Source: Phytoseiulus persimilis
Lineage: Eukaryota > Arthropoda > Arachnida > Mesostigmata > Phytoseiidae
Length of the DNA stretch: 64,000 nt
NCBI GenBank assembly: GCA_037576195.1
Contig: CM075101.1
Location: 54,560,001-54,624,000 of the forward strand
Direction: 5' to 3'
Position numbers and translations under genes: made by a program. The notes beneath the pieces were generated by a model. That model ran no database searches, was not told the DNA's origin, and saw nothing but the letters and a program-made list of their open reading frames with translations. Of the stretch, positions 1 through 11,477 are shown one piece after another (the stretch's first letter is position 1; every line of letters begins with the position of its first letter).

Positions 1-279
1 AGTTGCCGGGCGTTTGAGCAGCATCCTATCCTGCCTCGACTTTAGCACTTTCGAATTCGATCGGTTGACTTTGGAAGTTTGTCGATCAGTTTTTTGAGAA
101 AAGTTGAAAAAAAAAATTGCAATTTTTAGGCCGATTTAAAAAATTCGATTTTCTACCGATTTACGAAATTCAAGAGGAAGACGCGCCGTCCTTCCAGCTA
201 TCGAACGCAAAGAAATTTTCCAGAAAACGACCATACCAGCAAAAGAAGAGAGGGTAAGAAAGTTCCCGACTTACGATGA
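1..279. other. Unassigned sequence, no gene seen
   Basis: No reading frame here resembles a known family. The LINE B reverse transcriptase loses homology near position 280, before its YxDD box, so this stretch is either a decayed part of that LINE or the sequence into which it was deleted. Confidence 0.4.
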
Positions 280-2290
280 CCACCCCGTGTACAGGCTGAA
301 GAGGATCGGAGATAGAGGACATCCCTGACGAAGTCCGATGAGTATGGGCATTTCGTTCGAGGTGTGGTCATTCTATTGAATGAAGATGTAGGTGTCTTCA
401 TACAGGTGTTTAATGAGCTCAATCAGTGTTGGGTTCATTCCTCTTTCCTCAAGGGTTTGTCACAGCTTCCGTAGATCGATGCGATCGAAGGCTTCCGTAG
501 CATCAAAGAACACGCAAATCAGACCCGTTTGTTGGGCTCTAGCGGTCTCAATAGCCGTTGTTAGAACAAAAATGTTGTCCTCGCCCCGGCGGTCTCTCCT
601 GAACCCATTTTGTATCTCCGATAGTTGTTTTGTCTCCTCTGTCCATTTTTGTATGTGTGTATGTGTTTCCCCAGTATTCTGGTGAATACTCGATACATGA
701 CATCGGATACAGTGATGGGTCTGTAAGTGGTAAGGTTTCCCTTCGTTGAGTTTGGTTTTTCAAGAAGGGAGACCCTGCCTATCCTCTATTCCATCGGCAG
801 CTCGTGAGTGCCTTCCAGAATCTCATTGAATACATCGGAGACATATTCGTAGCCGATATCGTTCAATGCTTTGAGGATTTTCGTCGGTATCTTGTCGGGT
901 CCAGTGGCTGAATTCTCGGAGATTCCCGCCAAGGTGGTTTTCACCTCCGAACCTGTTGTGACAGGATCGACTCGTGGCATCGGGAGGAAGCGTCGATCCT
1001 TATGGTTAGGATTGTCTTCGGCTTCCAGCAGGTGATTTGCTACTCTAGTAAGGTGAGCTGTCATATCCAGCGGTTGGACATCGTTACCAGCTTCATTTAC
1101 TATTCGTATCCTGTCTGGTGCCTTTCTCCGTTCTTCTTGATGTACTCCCAGAATGCTTTGGTTTTTGCTTGTCTGGGGGCTCTCATTATTCGGTCGTACA
1201 TTTTACGATCCCTGATATGGAGTTGGTTCGCGATTTCGGTTCGGACAGCGTCTTGTGCTATTCGATACTGCCTTTTCGCTTCTTCCGCGCCAATTCCAGT
1301 GTGTCTGGCTTTCCTCCATGCACGATTCTGTTCCCTTCTGTATCTCGAAAGCCGTGATATTTCGGGGGTGAGTATTCTCTTTCTCGTGCCTACATTGATG
1401 AGTTTGGTACTTTTGGTCATTGCATTTTGGAGGGTAGTCACCAGATCCCTGTAGTTGGCCGACCTTGGTGATCTGACCAAAGCTTCCAGTTCACTCGTGG
1501 CTGTTTCCGCTGCTTTTTGTAACCCTTATACTTTCACCCGTGCCTTTTGGAGTTTGCCGTTTCTCTTGCCCTTACCGAGGTGTAGGGTAATGAGGTTATG
1601 GTCGCTACAGTTAAGGACTTCTTTGTTCTCGTCTATGTGCATGGACATGACCTCTCGGTATGCTGCAGCGTTGCAGAGTACATAGTCGATTGAGGACGAA
1701 TGACCACCCTGTGTTCGGGTGATCCTTACTTCGCATTTTTCGGACAGATTCAGAATTGTGAGGTCGTGTTGGTCGGCTAGCTCAATGATAAGCCGGCCCC
1801 GGCCATCTAGTCTTCCGTCAAGCTGTTGGATGTGGGCGTTCATGTCGCCCGCAATCACTAGCTTGGTGTCCTTCTCAACTCTAGCTCAAATAACATCTCC
1901 TATATGTCGGAATTGTTCCTTATTCGAGTTCTGATAGGCGATGGCGACGTAGACTGAGATGAAGACCCATTGTCGGTTTCCTATCTAAGCGCCTATTGCA
2001 ATGAAATCAGCCCCTTTTTCGGTCCAGCGTATCTCGTCCATGGTAGATCGGAGAAGTATTCCTGTTCCACCGGATGATTTACTGCCAGAGGGACCTTTTC
2101 GATTGTTCCCGTAAAATGTGAACCCTTCGATCCGAGGTGGATTTTCTAGGTTCATCAAGTGGGTTTCTGAGAGGAGGAGGATATCATAGTGGTCTGATAG
2201 TCTCCCAGTTTCAATTTTGAGTAGGTCTTGGTAGAGACTTTCCCACTTGGCTGGGTTTTTCCCCCCTTGCATGTTGAAAACACCAATCTT
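280..2290 (-). pseudogene. LINE B ORF2 fragments: APE endonuclease and 5' half of reverse transcriptase
   Basis: Open pieces at 2272-1985, 1858-1526, 1480-1100 and 1064-786 are successive parts of one ORF2. The first carries the endonuclease motifs LLLSETHLM and GGTGILL, the second AGDMNAHI and SIDYVLC with SDHNLI. The piece after 786 gives the reverse transcriptase core FRRDRRGEDN, the DATEAFDRID stretch and GLRQGCPLSPILF, and homology then stops near 280. At least one frame change (about 1070-1100) and several stops make it non-functional. No YADD box is present in this copy. Confidence 0.7.
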
Positions 2291-2350
2291 AATGCGAGAA
2301 TGTATTTTTATTTTTTCATCGTAGATGGTGCCTTCGGGGGGAGCGGACCG

Positions 2351-3793
2351 CTAGGATGATGGTTTTTTGAGGGCTTCTTGTAGGATTCTGGAAAGCTCGA
2401 TTGTTTCCTCCTCCTTGGTCACCTGTCGCTGAGGAGTCGAAGTTTGCGGGTGAGATTTTTTCTCTCCCCGCTCCTCAGGTTCTGGGTGGTGACTCCGGCC
2501 CTGTCTCCGGTTATCGTGGCTTTGAGGAGCTACGTGGGGTCGCCCCTTCTTTTGCTCACCGGTCCCCAACTCGAGTGAGGTATCTCCCACACTTCTTTTT
2601 TTCCCCGCGCCTCTTGGTGGCAGCGGCTTATTGAAGTGTGGTCGATCCAAGTCGGGGACTCGACCAGAGGTCTGATCTGTGTGGCCCGGACGCCTGGGAT
2701 GGCCTCCGAAATTGCTCGGACGGGTCGGAGCGTTACGAGCACCAGAGGTGGAGAGTTTCTCCTTGGTCTCGGTTGTCTCGACCTTGGGTTCCGGCTGCGC
2801 ACACAGATTTTTTGCGCCATCGGACAGCAGCTGATCGATCTCGGCCGAGGGTATATGCAGGCCTTCGCCTATTCGGCGACTTATCCTGATCATTGCCTCG
2901 ACCTGACCAGCTTTATTCCAGCCCTGGTTTGAGTTAAACGCAGGGCGTTCTGAAATATACCTGAGATCTATTGTCTCAGTGCTGCCCTTCAGCTGAGTCA
3001 GTAGGCTGTCTATGTACGCAGAGTGGCCATAGTTCTTGTTGTCTACACGGAAGGTTTTGTAGACTGCCCTGTTGACTTTCTCGTGTCTCCCGAGCTCCTC
3101 GAGTGCTTGCTGCGCTTCCGCGACAGCCTCGCTCCTCTGTTACAAGGCCTCTTGTAAGACACTTTGACCTCCCCACACGAGGACTGTGGCAGAGCAGGTG
3201 TAGTCTGCCTTCTCCAGCTCAGCTGCTGCCTTTTGGCAGAGCTGCGCGGTGGAGAGAGGCCCGTACGTCCTGACTCTCAGTCCTCTGTGTTTGTTGAGGA
3301 GCGCATATATGGTGTTCGACGGGAACAGATCGGCACAGTGCCGGTCCATGCATACCATCACTATAGGTCCACGGTAGAAATGTTTAGGTGGTGCCGTCTT
3401 AAACTGCATGGGACTTTGGCTGATTGCTTCCCTCAGTTGGTTTTCGAGTTCGGCACATCTTGCCTCTGTTGCAGCAACGGTTGCTGCGAGGCTAGCCAAT
3501 TTGAAGTCCCTAGCCTTTACTCCTTGGTTCTGCCACTCAATATAGTTTAGAGCGGCAGCCCGCTCAGTCATCAGAGCAAGTCGCTCTGACCCTGCGCAGG
3601 TGTGACACTGTAAGATTACAGAGTCTTTGGGGTTCATGTCCGTCCCCATCAGCTTCTCCTCACACTGACTGCAGATGTCGAATGTGGGATTAGCTCTGGG
3701 GGTTTCCGGATTGAATTCCATTTTGAGGGGTATTTGGAAAAGGTATTTTATTTCAACCAACTCACTCCTCTCCCTATTTTTCGGATCTTCCAA
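2351..3793 (-). pseudogene. LINE B ORF1, esterase-like nucleic-acid-binding protein, one in-frame stop
   Basis: One frame runs from about 3793 to 2351 and is interrupted only by a TAA at 3140-3142. A likely start is the ATG near 3722, since the first codon of the open frame is uncertain. Near the N-terminus are two Cys pairs (CSQC and CHTC), a zinc ribbon. A degenerate SGNH-hydrolase pattern follows: a hydrophobic strand ending in MVCMDRH where GDS is expected, VLVWGGQ where the GxND block is expected, and GEGLHI near the DxxH block. The C-terminal third is basic and rich in Pro, Arg and Glu. ORF1 proteins of CR1-type LINEs bind the element RNA and some carry an esterase domain. Catalytic residues look lost here, so activity is doubtful. 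Confidence 0.65.
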
Positions 3794-4458
3794 CGGTTGG
3801 ACAGCTCCTACTTCCGATGTTTATCGGTAACGTAAACACTGCCTCTCAATCGTTCACGGTGAACCTTCGATGGATTCTCAGCTGTTTTAGAGATTCCAGA
3901 CAGTGATACGTTGTCTAGGGCCTGTCGATATTCAAGTCGCTAGGCGTACCTCGAGGCGGTATGCCTTTTTGCGATTTTCGACCTTGGGAGTTTTTTTGTT
4001 CGACGAACCTGGTCTGTGGAGGTGCACGGGCCTGGGGGGTGGTTCTTGGGTTTGGATCCGGTATGTTTTTCCACCTTCACCACTTATTTCAGGCACTATT
4101 CTCGGAGCTCGAGATTCGCGTTGCCTTCTCGTCTGTCGTAGCAGACGAAATCTTGTCGCCGCTAGGATCGAATATAATCATTTTTTTCGGAATCCGCGAC
4201 GAACGCCTCGCGGTCGTTGCTTTGTCGTAGTGTTTTCCGGCTTGATGTGACGTTGTCTCTGGTGTTGCGGTGCAGCTGACGGATCTTGGCTTGGGTGGGT
4301 CTGTGGTGCTGGAGGGGGGTTCTGACTGTTCCCGAGACGATTCATCGTTCGTGTCACCTGGAATCTCAGCATTCCTTAATGTCCCCGCCCCGGTGCCCCG
4401 AGAAACAGTATCAATGACATCTTCTGACCGAACGGCTGCGTCAATCCGACTTTCGATT
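3794..4458. other. LINE B upstream region, no gene seen
   Basis: Reading frames here are short and low in recognisable content. This is presumably the 5' untranslated part of LINE B and flanking sequence. The boundary between the two cannot be set without other copies. Confidence 0.35.
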
Positions 4459-4850
4459 TGTTGGTAATGAGCAGTATTCTGGATTACTCCGGTTTTGGCT
4501 TTGCAACTGATTGCGGTAATTCGTTAGTCCGTCTCGACGCTTTAGTTGAATGCGTTTCAATTGTTCTCAGTGTTTCCATTTTTGTTTCTGTTCAGATTAT
4601 CTAACAAGGACTGCGGAAACTCATCAACAGAAACTTCCCTTTATAAGCTGCTGCTAAATAAAACATAAACACAGATTCTTCTGTCACTACACAGCATGGG
4701 TCTTCCATCCCAGCGAGACGATACACCCTGATCTCTCTCCCAGCCTCCGCTGCTCTAGTGCCTACTCAGCAATGAGTGCAACCGAGCTCCTCCGACCGAC
4801 TCAACAAAGTACTACCATTGTTGGGAGTCTGAGGCCAAGATTCCTAACAT
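4459..4850 (+). repeat. Possible solo or 5' LTR of a Copia-like element
   Basis: The tract starts TGTTGG and ends CCTAACA, echoing the TGTTGA...CTAACA ends of the intact Copia LTR at 45044. It contains a TATA-like TTTATAAG near 4641 and AATAAA near 4656, then a CGTTATCAGCAC tract at about 4854 that matches the CGTTATCAGCGC directly after the Copia 5' LTR. No second LTR or target duplication was found, so this rests on resemblance only. Confidence 0.35.
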
Positions 4851-4913
4851 TCGTTATCAGCACGATTTGAACTCTTCAGAGGAACTCAGCAAACTTGTAA
4901 GATACTGAGGTGA

Positions 4914-5251
4914 GTGGAGAGTCTCCTCGCTAGGATGATGGAACAGCGTGGAGCCGCTATCACGCTGAAAGTCGACGTTGCCAACGAACCAGAGAACAGG
5001 ATTGTTTCAACGTTGGTCACTCCGCGAGGATTCATCTGGAATATCCTCATCGGAGAAGAATGGAGTCCGCCGTGCCAACAGCCGCCCGAAACACATCTGA
5101 GCCCATCGTGGACATCACCAACAGGAAGAATTATGACGAGTTGAGTCATTACTACGCATTGGAGGATCCGAAACGTCCTCTCCTTCATTGGAAGCCAGAA
5201 TGCTGTCCTCGGGGAGACGCCGTCCTGTACTCCATGAGCAACTCAGAGACT
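4914..5251 (+). pseudogene. Unassigned ORF pair after the LTR-like tract
   Basis: Two overlapping plus frames (4914-5144, whose first ATG is near 4935, and 5060-5308) look like one coding stretch split by a frameshift near 5060. The second ends its plausible coding run at a GTAAGT splice-donor-like site near 5250. I recognise no domain. By position it could be the gag start of an LTR element, or a stray host exon. The sequence has no zinc knuckle, protease or reverse transcriptase nearby. Confidence 0.25.
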
Positions 5252-5527
5252 GTAAGTACAGATCCCATGTGGTCAATGATCAGAACGCATTCGACCAACC
5301 AGTCTTGAGTTCACTGTAAGCCGGCGATCTGCACGAGGACGACGCTCACATCATTTATCAGAGAGTCACGCGCTTCAGAGGACGACCCCATAGCGTACCC
5401 ACTATCGTCCCATGGAGGATCCTGACTCGGGGATGTGAGGAATCCAGGAAGGATTCCACCTTGAGTGAATCATCAACGCTCCGATCGGCTGAACGACTCT
5501 CGAGCAGGCGGGTGACTCCACGGTAGG
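5252..5527. other. Spacer, nothing recognised
   Basis: This lies between the unassigned ORF and the 3' tail of LINE A. I see no convincing coding or repeat signal in it. Confidence 0.3.
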
Positions 5528-5734
5528 TTGATTGATTGATTGGTTTATTAACCATTTCTTGCCCATATACACTTTGTTACATGTCAGAAACCCCGGACGC
5601 GGGGGCGAGTACACTCTGCTGGTTAGGATCGTTAGTCGGTGTTCTAGCAGGAGCGTGGGACGTGTTCTTTCGTTGCTCTCTCCGATCTTTCAAGACTCCG
5701 TTTGGTCCGCTCTACAATTCCTCTCGTTGAGTCT

Positions 5735-6252
5735 TCATGTAGGCCTAGTCTTCTGCAGATCTCCGCTCCATTCCGCTGTTCTTCCTTTGCACTCCATTAT
5801 CACATGTTCTAGGGACTCTGTGTGATGTCCGCATGACACACATTTACCATCTCCTCCTTCGAATCTTGTTCTGAAAGAGTTGGTGTTCAGGAAGCCCGCT
5901 CTTGCACTGGCAATGAGCGTGCTCCCTCTGGAGTTGTCATATATATGATCAATCGTGCCTTTCTGTCTCTTGTATTTCCTATATCTTTCTAGGCTGGATT
6001 TACTTTCCATTCCTTCTTCCCATTCTTTGTCCGTATATGCATTTATTTGTTCTTCCACCTCTTTTCGGGAGGATTTCCAGCTACTACCACCTCCTGTCGA
6101 TTTCGGAGCCTCTATGTTCTCGCATTCGTACATTCTCTTGAGGTGTAGCATTCTCTTGTATGCTAAGCTAAATATGTTGCATGTTTCCATTGCCTCTAGG
6201 ATCAGTTTTGGCCTGGACATCTATGTCTGGACATTTGTTCGACTCTGGCAAA
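5735..6252 (-). pseudogene. LINE A ORF2 C-terminal segment with zinc motif
   Basis: This is the end of ORF2 beyond the Gypsy insertion. It carries CVSCGHH...HVIMEC, the C-terminal CCHC motif seen after the reverse transcriptase in many APE LINEs. LINE C has the equivalent CDRCG...HVIFGC. The first codons (6252 to about 6220) need a frameshift to join the rest, so the reading frame is broken even without the Gypsy insertion. A likely role in the live element is nucleic-acid binding during target-primed reverse transcription. Confidence 0.65.
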
Positions 6253-6256
6253 GTAC

Positions 6257-6388
6257 TGTAGCTGGTTAGCTAGCTGACTGATGGACAACACGTGCAGCTC
6301 GGAGCAGATTGTTCTAGCTGGTGTGCAGACCACTGTTTATTATCAGTTGGCGACAATGCGTTCATCTGGAACGGCTCCGGACGCGACA
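6257..6388 (-). repeat. Gypsy 3' LTR (132 bp)
   Basis: This is identical to 10315-10446. On the minus strand it starts TGTCGCG and ends CAGCTACA. The end of pol (stop at 6343) lies inside it. A purine run CTGGGGGGGAG just upstream (about 6389-6402 read on the minus strand) is the likely polypurine tract. Confidence 0.93.
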
Positions 6389-9300
6389 GTACTCCCCCCC
6401 AGTGGGGGACGACCTTTGGGCGGCCTGCCACGCTTCCTTGGAATATCAGTCGCGAAGGAGTCCCCGTCTACCTTGGCGGGCTTCACTCTTTGAATTGAGA
6501 CTCTCAACGGACCGTTTTGAGTTTCGATTTTAACTGTACAATCATCGCGATCCAAAACTCGGTAAGGACCTGTATAGGGTCGTTGTAGAGGTTTCTTAGT
6601 AGCGTCTGTGCGTAGCAAAACATAATTGCACTTGAGGAGATCTTTGGGAATTAAGTGAGGAGGATGAGACGCTGGTCGTGACGTGTGACTTTTGACCTTG
6701 CTCATCATTTCTTTGAAAACACTGACAAAATCGGTAGGGTCTACAATGACTCCGCTCGGCACTTCCTTGAGATCAGGAGGGAGGGCAACATTTTGACCAA
6801 AAACCAGTTCTGCTGGAGAGGCGTTGAGATCTTCTTTCGTGGTGGCTCTGAACTACAGCATGACCAATGGAATGTATTCGGTCCAGTTGGTCTCTGCGAA
6901 ATGGCAACGAAGAGAGTCCTTGAGTTGTCGATGAAATCTTTCTACAGAGCCATTCGCACGAGGGTTGTATGCGGACGTCCGAATTCTCTTGCATCCCAGG
7001 AGTTCACAGAGATTGTTGAAGAGTCGACTTTCGAATTGTCTTCCTTGATCAGTGGTTATTGTATCAGGCACACCGAAACGCGAGATCCATGACGAAATGA
7101 AGGCTGTGGCGACCGTAGTTGTCTCAATGTTTGGAATCGGACAAGCTTCAGGCCATCGCGTGAACCTGTCGACCATCGTGAGAATGTATTTGTTTCCGTT
7201 TGACGACGGAAGGGGGCCGACGAGATCAATATGTACATGAGAGAAACGAACTTTCGGCATGGGAATAATTTGGGGAGCCGTTTTGGTGTGGACAGTGATT
7301 TTGGAAGCTTGGCACGCGATGCATGTGTCACACCAGAAGGAGATATCCGCAGCGATGTCGGGCCAGAAGTAGAGGTTGCCTAGCAGTTTCTTCATCGGAC
7401 GCTTTCCAAGGTGACTCACGTTATGATACTGATCGAAAACCTTGCGTCGTAAACTTGAAGGGACGTATAACCTCTGCTTGGAACCTGACGAATCATAAAT
7501 GAGCCGGATTGTCGGTGTGACGTGGATCGCTTTGAGTGAAACAGATGTCTTGAGCGTCATCAACTCTGGATCCTGTTTCTGAGCCTCACACATCTCTTCA
7601 ATTGACCAAGGCGAAGGAACTTGTCTTATGATAGCATCGATTTGATTGTGACGCGAGAGTGTGTCTGCCACGACGTTTTCAGAGCCTTTTACATGTTGGA
7701 TGTCCGTTGTGAATTGCGAAATGAACTCGAGATGGTTTGTCTGACGGGGGGACCTCTCTGTCTTGGAGGTGATGGCTGTTGTGAGGGGTTTATGGTCAGT
7801 AAAAACAATAAACTGCCGACCCTCGACCATGAAACGAAAATGCTTGATTGCCAAAACGATCGCCAAGAGTTCTCGATCGAAAGCCGAGTACTTCTTCTGT
7901 CTCTCATCCAGGGCTTCGGAGAAAAAACCAAGGGGCAACCACTCGCCGGACCGTTTTCCTTCTCTCTGTAAAACTGCGCCGACTGCTGTATTGGAAGCAT
8001 CGACAGTGAGAGAAAGTTTAGCGTGGCTTTCCGGGAAGGTTAACATGGTGAAATTGGAGAGGGCCAACTTAGCACTCTCGAAAGCCTGTTGTGCAGTGTC
8101 TGACCACTCGAGTTTCTTTTTGTTGGTGAGGATGTACAGCGGAACCAATATCTGCGCAATGTCCTTGATGAAACGGCGATAGAAGTTGACCATTCCCAGG
8201 AAACGTTGCAATTGCTTGACTGACTCGGGACGCGGAAATTTGCAGATAGTCTCAACACGGTCGCCAAGTGGGGATAACCCTTTCGCTGAAACCAGGTGGC
8301 CTAAGAATTTAAGTTCTGGAACAGCGAACCTGCACTTTGCGGTGTTGACGACGAGACCATTTTCCTTGAGTCGAGAGAACAGTCGTTCGAGGTGCCGGAG
8401 ATGTTCGCTTTCGTTGCGGGAAGCCACCAGAATGTCGTCCACGTACACAAACGTGAAGGTGAAGTCACGGGTGATGAAATCCATGAATCGTTGGAACGAT
8501 TGGGCTGCATTCCTGAGTCCGAAAGGCATCCGTAGAAACTCGTACAAGCCAAAAGGCGTGCAGATCGCAGTTTTGTGGGTGTCCTCCGCTGCCATAGGGA
8601 TTTGATGGAATGCCTTCACGAGATCGATTGAGCTGAAGACTCGACAACCCTCTAGATTGAAAGCGAAATTCTCCAAGTGCGGAATAGGGTAACGATCGGG
8701 CACTGTGATGGCGTTGAGAGCCCTGAAGTCACCTACTGGACGCCATGACCCGTCAGTTTTGGGAACCATGTGTAGAGGTGATGCGAATGAGCTTTTCGAC
8801 CTTCTAACAATGCCTTCTCGTTCCATCTGAACGAAATGAGCTTTGGCAATGGCCAGCTTGGCCGGATCGAGTCTTCGTACTCTGCATGACACGGGCCGCC
8901 CTTTCGTCTCAATGTGATGGAACGTCGCCGGTTGAAACTTGCTTGAAATCGGAGTTCGACCGGTGATTTCTGGGAATGCTTCCAGCAGGTTCGCCACGGT
9001 TTTGGAAATCTTGGATTGCACGACACTGATGCCTATAGAGGGATGGATCTTCACTTGACCTTTGCTGGTGCGAGACGAAGTCAGATCGATGAGGCGTCTG
9101 GAACGTAAATCGGGAGCCAGATTGAAATGGGAGAGTAAGTCCGCTCCGATGATTGGTTGTTGCACGTCTGTGATGATGAAGGTGAACTCCAGCGGTTTAC
9201 CTAAACCTAGATCTAATATGCAGGTTTTTTCGCCGAAAGTTCTGATTGGCGTGTTGTTTGCCGCGTGTAAGGTTACTTGTTGAGTTGGAGGACTCGTAGA

Positions 9301-9513
9301 GCCGTCGACTGGAAGGCTCGAGATGTCACTGCCTGAATCGATGAGAAAATTGCGACCAGTGAGTTTGTCGATGATGAAAAGTCTTTTCGACAAATGGTCA
9401 GCCCTGGCCGCGCAAGAGCTGACCGCAGCTAGTTTTTTGAGTGCGAACTGTAGCGAGCACAGCCGATGACACACTTTTTGGCGCGGTTTCCGAATCGCAC
9501 GTGGAACTTGCAC
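6343..9513 (-). pseudogene. pol: Gypsy Pol polyprotein (PR-RT-RH-IN), one in-frame stop
   Basis: One frame runs from 9513 to 6343 and is broken only by a TAG at 6853-6855. In order it shows protease ([11 protein letters not shown]), reverse transcriptase ([11 protein letters not shown]), RNase H ([13 protein letters not shown]), the integrase HHCC finger (HNVSH...CDTCIAC), the D-D-E core ([26 protein letters not shown]) and a GPY-type C-terminal domain (GPYRVLDRDD). The stop falls between the integrase core and the GPY domain. It is in the -1 frame after gag. The copy is therefore probably defective, unless the stop is read through, although its LTRs are identical. Confidence 0.9.
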
Positions 9514-10280
9514 AGTAACGGTTGTTCTCTTTGACGAGGACGACCTGGGAACGACCTGTTGGAAACAGCTGCTAGATTTAGCTCAACTGCATCGTCTTCC
9601 CATGGGGAGAAAGCTTCATCTGCATTAGATAGCTCCGCGTGAGTTTCCCGATGTATAGCTGTTACTCGTTCGACAGGTGGATTCGACGAAAACATCTGAT
9701 CCGCAATCTTCACGAGCGACTCCAGAGGTGTGTTCTCCACCACCGGCAACAAGGTTTGTTGAACAGATGTGGGGAGGCCTCGAAGCCACCACATCTTCTT
9801 GAAAAATTCAGACATCGGGAATACCTGAGACGGTTCGGCTGAGTGGAAGATCGCCTCCAGGTCGTTCAGCGTTTCCGATGGCTTCTTGTGACACAGACTC
9901 TTGATTTCACACAGTCGATTGAGACGTTCCAACGCCGACGGCTGTCCACTTGTGATGAGTTTCAGCTTGAGCTTGTTGTAATCGCGTTCCTCGAAGTTGG
10001 TTTTCTGGGAGATCTCACGAACTTTGACAGCGGTGCTTTCCGGCAGAACTGCGAGCACCTTGTAGTATTTGGTTCGCTCAACGGAGATTCCTGCTGCTTT
10101 GAACTGTGCTTCCACTTTCGCAAACCAGACGTCTGGATTCTGAGGCCAAAAAGTAGGCAGAGTCACTGACACTGCATGTAGGCCTAGCGCGGCGAGCTGC
10201 TGTTGCTGTTGGAAAACGGTGTCAGTCGATACAGGGGCTCCATCAGGTGGACTCTGGGCACTGGGTTTCTTATCAGTCAT
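9429..10280 (-). CDS. gag: Gypsy Gag polyprotein
   Basis: This 283-codon ORF begins at an ATG 35 bp inside the 5' LTR. It has the Gypsy capsid pattern, with [19 protein letters not shown] near residue 45 followed by the helical region. It ends with [18 protein letters not shown], a Cys/His motif in place of a standard zinc knuckle. Gag would assemble the particle that packages the element RNA. It overlaps pol by 85 bp, and pol is in the -1 frame, which fits ribosomal frameshifting. The frame is uninterrupted. Confidence 0.85.
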   Translation of the reverse strand: MTDKKPSAQSPPDGAPVSTDTVFQQQQQLAALGLHAVSVTLPTFWPQNPDVWFAKVEAQFKAAGISVERTKYYKVLAVLPESTAVKVREISQKTNFEERDYNKLKLKLITSGQPSALERLNRLCEIKSLCHKKPSETLNDLEAIFHSAEPSQVFPMSEFFKKMWWLRGLPTSVQQTLLPVVENTPLESLVKIADQMFSSNPPVERVTAIHRETHAELSNADEAFSPWEDDAVELNLAAVSNRSFPGRPRQREQPLLCKFHVRFGNRAKKCVIGCARYSSHSKN

Positions 10281-10314
10281 TTTGGGATGTAACCGATCAC
10301 GTCCGGGTCACCAA

Positions 10315-10446
10315 TGTAGCTGGTTAGCTAGCTGACTGATGGACAACACGTGCAGCTCGGAGCAGATTGTTCTAGCTGGTGTGCAGACCACTGTTTATTA
10401 TCAGTTGGCGACAATGCGTTCATCTGGAACGGCTCCGGACGCGACA
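10315..10446 (-). repeat. Gypsy 5' LTR (132 bp)
   Basis: This is the upstream LTR on the minus strand. It is followed directly by TTGGTGACCCGGACGTG (about 10314-10298), which starts with TGG as a tRNA primer-binding site should. The tRNA itself was not assigned. GTAC follows the LTR outside, at 10447-10450. Confidence 0.93.
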
Positions 10447-11349
10447 GTACAATATTTTACTTTTGGCTTCTCTGCTTTCGTATGAAGCCCACCCCAGTTC
10501 TCCCTCAACGAACTCATTCGCTATGTTGAAGGATGGCTGTCCTAGCGCCAATTTGCCTGCCTCTCGCTGGGATGTTTTCATCCTCTTGCGTGTGTCAGCT
10601 GACGCCACCAGGACTGAGTTGCAGTATGTCAACGCGGGCACGCACGTTGCCTTCCATTGTATCTTGGACGTCTCAAACCTATTGAACTTCCACAGCGATT
10701 TGGCGTACGTTTGTCTAAGCGTTCTTGTGGCTTTCTCTTTCCATAGCTTCTCTTGTTCAGATAGATAGTTCCTGTCATTGCTTATCAGGATTCCAAGATA
10801 CTTGTATGACTTCGCTCTAGGGATCGCTTGTTCCTGAATCTCAAGCCCGGGGTTCACGCCGCTCCCCGGCTCATTAAAGTCAATGATTGCTGATTTTTTT
10901 GGGTTGAAAACCAGGTTCAGCTCATCACCCACTTCTGTGGTGATCTGTAGCAACTGTTCCATCTGGGTCCATGTTTGAGACATTAGAATTAGATCGTCGG
11001 CATAAAGCATCCCCGGGATCACTTTTGCTCTGTTCTTCAGCCCCTCAAATATGTTTTCCGAGGTCCTGATAGTGACTCCCTTCCCTGACTCTACTAGTCT
11101 CTTTTCTAGGCTTGATATGTATAACATGAAGAGCGTGGGAGACGGGGCGCATCCTTGTCTTAGGCCCTGCTTCAGTCTCACTTTGTGCGATGCTTGTTCC
11201 CCTACCTTGAGAACAACCTGGTTATTACTGTTGAGTAGCTTGACAGGTTCCCTGCCATCAATGCTTGAGAAAAAATTACATGCCAGGTGCCACCCATAGT
11301 TAAGGGTCTGTAGGGCGCTGGCGACCTTCATGGCACCTGAGGAACTCAT
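10447..11349 (-). pseudogene. LINE A ORF2, reverse transcriptase palm C-half and thumb
   Basis: The frame carries RLKQGLRQGCAPSPTLF and the catalytic box MLYADDLILMS, then the thumb region. It stops at the Gypsy insertion point. Its upstream end was cut by the piggyBac insertion: LINE homology begins near 11235 (NNQVVLKVGEQ), and the codons between there and 11349 are not LINE. Together with 13618-15611 it makes a nearly complete reverse transcriptase. Confidence 0.75.
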
Positions 11350-11477
11350 TTCCTAAAACGAGCTAAAAATGACGATTTTCAAATTAAAACACATTGAGAG
11401 TGATGGAAAACGGAAGAGTATACTCAAATGAAGTCCATCCAAAGATTCAAAACATAGCAGATAGCTGGAAGCGAGAG

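Larger units (their letters stand above)
280..3793 (-). mobile_element. LINE family B, degenerate CR1/L2-like non-LTR retrotransposon
   Basis: On the minus strand the order is ORF1 (zinc-ribbon plus esterase-like domain), then an APE-type endonuclease, then the start of a reverse transcriptase. ORF2 is broken into several frames and the copy ends inside the reverse transcriptase palm, so it lacks its 3' half. ORF1 with an esterase-like fold followed by an APE/RT ORF2 is known in the CR1/L2 supergroup; the exact clade is inference. It is the most decayed LINE in the window. Confidence 0.75.
6257..10446 (-). mobile_element. Complete Ty3/Gypsy LTR retrotransposon (minus strand)
   Basis: Two LTRs of 132 bp (6257-6388 and 10315-10446) appear identical base for base. 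They run TG...CA and are flanked by the same 4 bp, GTAC, at 6253-6256 and 10447-10450. The element holds gag, then pol in the -1 frame with the order protease, RT, RNase H, integrase. It lies inside LINE A ORF2. The Cys/His motif at the Gag end and the domain order fit the mag-like part of Gypsy, which is inference. There is no env ORF. LTR identity indicates a very recent insertion. Confidence 0.95.
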
